A stretch of DNA of 40,319 nucleotides from Chitinophaga pinensis (GTDB lineage: Bacteria; Pseudomonadota; Gammaproteobacteria; Burkholderiales; Burkholderiaceae_C), in the NCBI GenBank assembly GCA_943326015.2, contig CALPRQ020000034.1, forward strand, positions 1 through 40,319, written 5' to 3'. Each line of letters opens with the position of its first letter. Positions within the stretch are counted from its first letter, which is position 1. Shown here in pieces: positions 36,925 to 40,319 of this stretch. The notes beneath the pieces were generated by a model. It was given only the letters and a program-made list of their open reading frames with translations. It was not told where the DNA came from and ran no database searches. The position numbers and the translations under genes are program-made.

Positions 36925-39900
36925 TCAGAGCACGAAGTCCGCCGCGACAATGACCGTCACGCCGACCAACCCGATCTCGAAGTCCGCCTTGGCGTCACCG
37001 TTGACATCGCCATACACGATGATGTCCTGGGTCGCCGAGCTGCCATCGACATCGGCCATCTGGTACCAGAGCGAGTTGGCCTTGGCGCTGCTGCCGCTGA
37101 ACGCGAATGCCTGGTCGCCGGCCTGGACAGTGTCGGCATCGATGCCCGCCAGATCGATCTGGTCGATCGCCGTGACAAAGTTATGGACCTTGTCGCGTGC
37201 GCCACCAATAGTCGATTCGGCAATCGCATTGAAATCGAACAGGTCCTTGACCTTGTCCACGCCGCCATGGAGGCTGTCGCTGCCCAGACCGCCAAAGAGC
37301 CGGTCCTGGCCTGCGCCGGCGAGGATGACGTCGTTGCCCGCGCTGCCGTTGAAGATGTCCTGACCCGCGCCACCTTGGAAGAAGCCCCCCACCGGCGCCA
37401 TCATGGTCTTGGTCAGGCTCTCCTGCGTGCCCTGCGAATCCTGATAGCTGACCACCGCGCTGATCGCGTGGCCGACATCGGCTTGTGTCAGCGTGTAGCT
37501 CTTGGCCGTGGCGCCCGTGATGGCCACCCCGTCAGCCAGCCACTGGTACGTCACGCCCGCGCCCGGCACGCCGTCCGCATCCGTCACCGTCGCCGTCAGC
37601 ACCTGCTTCTGCGTCGCCGTGCCGCTGATCGCCAGCGTGCCCGGGTCGTTGACGTTGGCCACCTGGGCCGTCGCGCTGCTGGTCACGCTCTCGGCCGTGC
37701 CCTGCACATCGATGTAGCTGGCCTGGACGCTGATCGCCTTGCCCACCTGCGCCTGGGCCAGCGTCAATGACCTGCCTGTCGCGCCAGCGATGGCCACCCC
37801 ATCGGCCAGCCACTGATAGCCGATCTTGCCCGGCAAGCCGTCCACATCCGTCACCGTCGCCGTCAGCACCTGCTTCTGCGTCGCCGTGCCACTGATCGCC
37901 ACCGCGCCCAGGTCGTTGAGGTTGGGCAACAGGGCCATCGCACGGCTGGTCACGAAGTCCGCCGCGGCAACGCTCGTCACGCCGACCAGCCCGATCTCGA
38001 AGTCCGCCTTGGCGTCGCCGTTGACATCGCCACACACGATGATGTCCTGGGTCGCGGAGCTGCCATCGACATCGGCCACCTGATACCAGACCGAGTTGGC
38101 CTTGGCGCTGGTGCCACTGAACGCGAATTCCTGGTCACCGGCCTGGACGGTGTCGGCATCGATGTCCGACAGATCGATCTTGTCGACCGTCGTGACAAAG
38201 TTATGGATCTGGTCGCGCGCGCTGCCCACGGTCGATTCGGCAATCGAATTGAAGTCAAAGATGTCCTTGAGCTTGTCCACGCCGCCATGGAGGCTGTCGC
38301 TGCCCAGACCACCAAAGAGCCGGTCCCGGCCTTCGCCAGCGAGGCAGATGTCGTTGCCCACGCTGCCGTCGAACATGTCCCTGCCCGCGCCCCCCTGGAA
38401 GAAGCGCCCCACCAGCGCCGTCGTGGCCTTGGTCAGGCTCTCCTGCGTGCCCTGCGAATCCTGGTAGCTGGCCACCGCGCTGATCGCGTGGCCGATATCG
38501 GCTTGTGTCAGCGTGTAGCTCTTGGCCGTGGCGCCCGTGATCGCCACCCCGTCAGCCAGCCACTGGTACCTCACGCCAGCGCCCGGCACGCCGTCCGCAT
38601 CCGTCACCGTCGCCGTCAGCACCCGCGTCTGGGTCATCGTGCCGCTGATCGCCAGCGTGCCCAGGTCGTTGACGTTGACCACATTGGCCGTCGCGCTGCT
38701 GGACACGCTCTCGGCCGTGCCCAGCAGATCGGAGTAAACAGCCTGGACGCTGATCGCCTTGTCCACCTGCGCCTGGGTCAGCGTCAGGGTACGGCCTGTC
38801 GCGCCGGTGATCGTCACCCCATCGGCCAGCCACTGGTAGCTGATCTTGCCCAGACCGTCGGCATCGGCCAGGGTGTGGGTCGCCGTCAGCGTCTGGCCCT
38901 GCGTCGCAGTACCGCTGATGGTGACCGTACCAGTAGGGGCGTCGTTGATGTTGGCCACCTGGGCCGTCGCGCTGCTGGCCACGCTCTCGGCCGTGCCCAG
39001 CAGGTCGGAGTAAACAGCCTGGACGCTGATCGCCTTGCCCACCTGCGCCTGGCCTAGTGTCAGGGTGTCGGCTGTCGCGCCTGTGATCATCCATCCGTCG
39101 GCCAGCCACTGGTAGCTGATCCTGCCCAAACCGTCGGCGTCGGCCAGGGTGTTGGCCGCCGTCAGCGTCTGGCCCTGCGTCGCGCTACCGCTGATCGTCA
39201 CGCTGCCGCTGGGGGCGTCGTTGACGTTGGCCACCTGGGCCGTCGCACTGCTGGTCACACTCTCAGGCGTGCCCAGCCGGTCGGTGTAACTGGCCTTGAC
39301 GCTGATCGCCTTGTCCACCTGCGCCTGGCCCAGCGTCAGGGTGTTGCCGGTTGCACCGTCAATCGCCACCCCGCCGGCCAGCCACTGGTAGCTGATCTGG
39401 CCCAGGCCGTCGGCGTCGGCCAGGGTGTTGGCCGCCGTCAGCGTCTGGCCCTGCGTCGCGCTACCGCTGATCGTCAAGCCGCCGCTGGGGGCGTCGTTGA
39501 CGTTGGCCACCTGGGCCGTCGCACCGCTGGTCACGCTCTCGGCCGAGCCCAGCAGGTCGGTGTAACTGGCCTGGACGCTGATCGCCTTGCCCACCTGCGC
39601 CTGGGCCAGCGTCAGTGACCTGCCTGTCGCGCCGGTGATCGTCACCCCGTCGGCCAGCCACTGGTAGCTGATCTGGCCCAGGCCATCGGCGTCGGCCAGG
39701 GTGTTGGCCGCCGTCAGCGTCTGGCCCTGCTTCGCCGTGCCGCTGATCGTGACGTTGCCCGTCGAACGATGGTCGATCACCGCAGAACCGAAGGTGGTAT
39801 CGAGCGTGCCGTCTGTGTTGTACCGCGCCAGCGCGAAGTCATTACCGCTCGTGCCCGCTACCAGGATCTTGCCGTCAGCCTGAACGGTGACGCTGTAGCC

Positions 39901-40319
39901 TTCATCCACATCCGTGCCGAAGTCTGTGACGAGCGTGCCGTCGTCACTGAAGCTGGTGTCGAGGCTGCCATCGGTGGTGTAGCGCGCAAGGCTGAAGTCG
40001 CCATTGCTGCCCCCTGCCAGCAGGATCTTGCCGTCGGCCTGAACGGTGACGCTGCGGCCCCAGTCATCCATGCCGAAGAAGTCCGTGGCGAGCATGCCGT
40101 CGCCACTGAAGCTGGTGTCGAGGCTGCCATCGGCGGTGTAGCGCGCCAGCGCGAAGTTATAGTCGCTCGTGCCCGCGACCAGGATCTTGCCGTCGGCCTG
40201 GACGGTGACGCTGTTGCCATAGTCATACGCGCCGAAGTCCGTGGTGAGCATGCCGTCGCCACTGAAGCTGGTGTCGAGGCTGCCATCGGCGGTGTAGCGC
40301 GCCAGCGCGAAGTTATAGT
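36925..40319 (-). CDS. Very large RTX/Ig-like repeat secreted protein, C-terminal 1130 residues (partial)
   Basis: The frame is open to the window edge, so the N-terminus is missing. Reading inward: delta-60 repeats of 53 residues (SVTVQADGKILVAGTS...LARYTADGSLDTSFSGDG), at least three; four ~92-residue Ig-like repeats (TISGTATQGQTLTA, DADGLG.ISYQWLADG, GKAISVQASYTD, VANVNDAP); then a fifth divergent Ig repeat; an RTX block with GGAGRDMFDG, GNDICLAG and GGLGSDSLHGG; and a serralysin-type C-terminal domain (FDFNSIAES, RDQIHNF, DKIDLSDIDAD, GDVNGDAKADFEI, AADFV). Two more Ig repeats and a second RTX plus serralysin-type domain follow, ending DFVL. RTX and this C-terminal domain imply calcium-dependent folding after type I secretion without a signal peptide. 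An adhesin or surface role is likely; no transporter genes are in view. Confidence 0.92.
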   Translation of the reverse strand, partial: YNFALARYTADGSLDTSFSGDGMLTTDFGAYDYGNSVTVQADGKILVAGTSDYNFALARYTADGSLDTSFSGDGMLATDFFGMDDWGRSVTVQADGKILLAGGSNGDFSLARYTTDGSLDTSFSDDGTLVTDFGTDVDEGYSVTVQADGKILVAGTSGNDFALARYNTDGTLDTTFGSAVIDHRSTGNVTISGTAKQGQTLTAANTLADADGLGQISYQWLADGVTITGATGRSLTLAQAQVGKAISVQASYTDLLGSAESVTSGATAQVANVNDAPSGGLTISGSATQGQTLTAANTLADADGLGQISYQWLAGGVAIDGATGNTLTLGQAQVDKAISVKASYTDRLGTPESVTSSATAQVANVNDAPSGSVTISGSATQGQTLTAANTLADADGLGRISYQWLADGWMITGATADTLTLGQAQVGKAISVQAVYSDLLGTAESVASSATAQVANINDAPTGTVTISGTATQGQTLTATHTLADADGLGKISYQWLADGVTITGATGRTLTLTQAQVDKAISVQAVYSDLLGTAESVSSSATANVVNVNDLGTLAISGTMTQTRVLTATVTDADGVPGAGVRYQWLADGVAITGATAKSYTLTQADIGHAISAVASYQDSQGTQESLTKATTALVGRFFQGGAGRDMFDGSVGNDICLAGEGRDRLFGGLGSDSLHGGVDKLKDIFDFNSIAESTVGSARDQIHNFVTTVDKIDLSDIDADTVQAGDQEFAFSGTSAKANSVWYQVADVDGSSATQDIIVCGDVNGDAKADFEIGLVGVTSVAAADFVTSRAMALLPNLNDLGAVAISGTATQKQVLTATVTDVDGLPGKIGYQWLADGVAIAGATGRSLTLAQAQVGKAISVQASYIDVQGTAESVTSSATAQVANVNDPGTLAISGTATQKQVLTATVTDADGVPGAGVTYQWLADGVAITGATAKSYTLTQADVGHAISAVVSYQDSQGTQESLTKTMMAPVGGFFQGGAGQDIFNGSAGNDVILAGAGQDRLFGGLGSDSLHGGVDKVKDLFDFNAIAESTIGGARDKVHNFVTAIDQIDLAGIDADTVQAGDQAFAFSGSSAKANSLWYQMADVDGSSATQDIIVYGDVNGDAKADFEIGLVGVTVIVAADFVL
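36934..38661 (-). repeat. Duplicated Ig + RTX + serralysin-type C-terminal module
   Basis: Copy A (37954-38661) and copy B (36934-37641) are each 236 codons and line up without a gap at an offset of exactly 340 codons (1020 bases). By my hand count about 39 residues differ, roughly 83 percent identity. The 104 codons between them hold one more Ig-like repeat and a short linker (TSRAMALLPNLND). Copy A is thus an internal copy of what is normally the terminal secretion module. Confidence 0.88.
38401..39759 (-). repeat. Five tandem Ig-like repeats of about 92 codons
   Basis: Four close repeats (TISG...NVNDAP) occur at steps of 92 residues, about 276 bases, followed by a fifth that diverges (TMTQTRVLTATVTDADGVPGAGV). 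The first four differ mainly at a few surface-like positions, which points to recent expansion or gene conversion. Two related repeats lie farther on, at about 37384-37911. Confidence 0.88.
39772..40319 (-). repeat. Delta-60 repeats (53-codon units)
   Basis: Units starting at SVTVQADGKIL recur at 53-residue (159-base) steps, each ending SLDTSFSxDG. Two units are nearly identical in DNA, and the series runs off the window, so more are expected upstream. These units are known from large bacterial surface proteins and may form a beta-propeller. Confidence 0.85.

Noticed and set aside
34483-37770. A 1095-codon open frame on the plus strand
   Set aside because: It lies opposite aroC, the MFS gene and the repeat gene, all clearly real. 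The translation is His/Gln/Arg/Ala/Asp-rich low-complexity typical of antisense frames in GC-rich genes.
38401-39759. Possible CRISPR or noncoding repeat array
   Set aside because: The repeats are about 276 bases long, keep the reading frame and encode Ig-like domains; there are no short repeats with unique spacers.

Overview
The window looks like chromosome of a high-GC betaproteobacterium, most likely order Burkholderiales (Comamonadaceae/Sphaerotilus-Leptothrix-like). The grounds are strong GC bias at third codon positions, two Bug-type (tripartite tricarboxylate family) binding proteins, the algH-ruvX-pyrR-pyrB-pyrC'-plsC order, a thiD-like/hemL pair, and a glycine-riboswitch-controlled gcvTHP operon. 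I saw no tRNA, rRNA, CRISPR array, transposase or prophage gene, so this is mostly core genome with a few accessory islands.

Layout. 1-626: 3' end of an iron/polyamine-type ABC ATPase gene. 616-4060 (minus): a copper-uptake operon, DUF2946 protein, PCu(A)C copper chaperone and OprC/NosA-like TonB receptor. 4152-6455: malic enzyme MaeB, followed by a good terminator. 6558-7261: a TM2-domain protein and a CGTC thioredoxin-like protein. 7352-10501 (minus): two different TerC-family membrane proteins flanking xdhC, then a DUF2889 protein. 10544-15279 (minus): a tightly packed pyrimidine operon, algH-ruvX-pyrR-pyrB-pyrC'-plsC, in which PyrC' has lost most metal ligands. 15305-19145: photolyase, ThiD-like kinase and HemL. 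19183-24054: tandem glycine riboswitch followed by gcvT-gcvH-gcvP, with a terminator-like hairpin between gcvH and gcvP. 24109-27297: divergent LysR, then Bug protein plus M20 amidohydrolase. 27342-30773: a possible 6-codon leader ORF, L-serine dehydratase, LysR and a convergent second Bug protein. 30774-31120: regulatory/uncertain DNA. 31121-31936: YgiD-type dioxygenase. 32098-36888: aroE, an MHS-family transporter, another MFS transporter and aroC. 36925-40319 (minus): the C-terminal 1130 residues of a very large repeat-rich secreted protein running off the window.

How the genes fit together. The copper operon brings Cu across the outer membrane and hands it over in the periplasm. The gcv operon senses and degrades glycine to one-carbon units; serine dehydratase and malic enzyme lie on the same carbon flow to pyruvate. 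The pyr operon holds a probable PyrB/PyrC' aspartate transcarbamoylase holoenzyme and its regulator. aroE, aroC and a possible shikimate-type carrier form an aromatic-biosynthesis neighbourhood. The Bug/amidohydrolase/LysR set looks like a small uptake-and-hydrolysis module for an acylated amino acid or similar compound.

The most unusual object is the repeat protein. It carries delta-60 repeats, four tandem ~92-residue Ig-like repeats, and then a complete Ig + RTX + serralysin-type C-terminal module. That whole module recurs, with one extra Ig repeat in between, as a gap-free copy offset by exactly 340 codons. All coordinates and motif counts were made by eye, without database searches.
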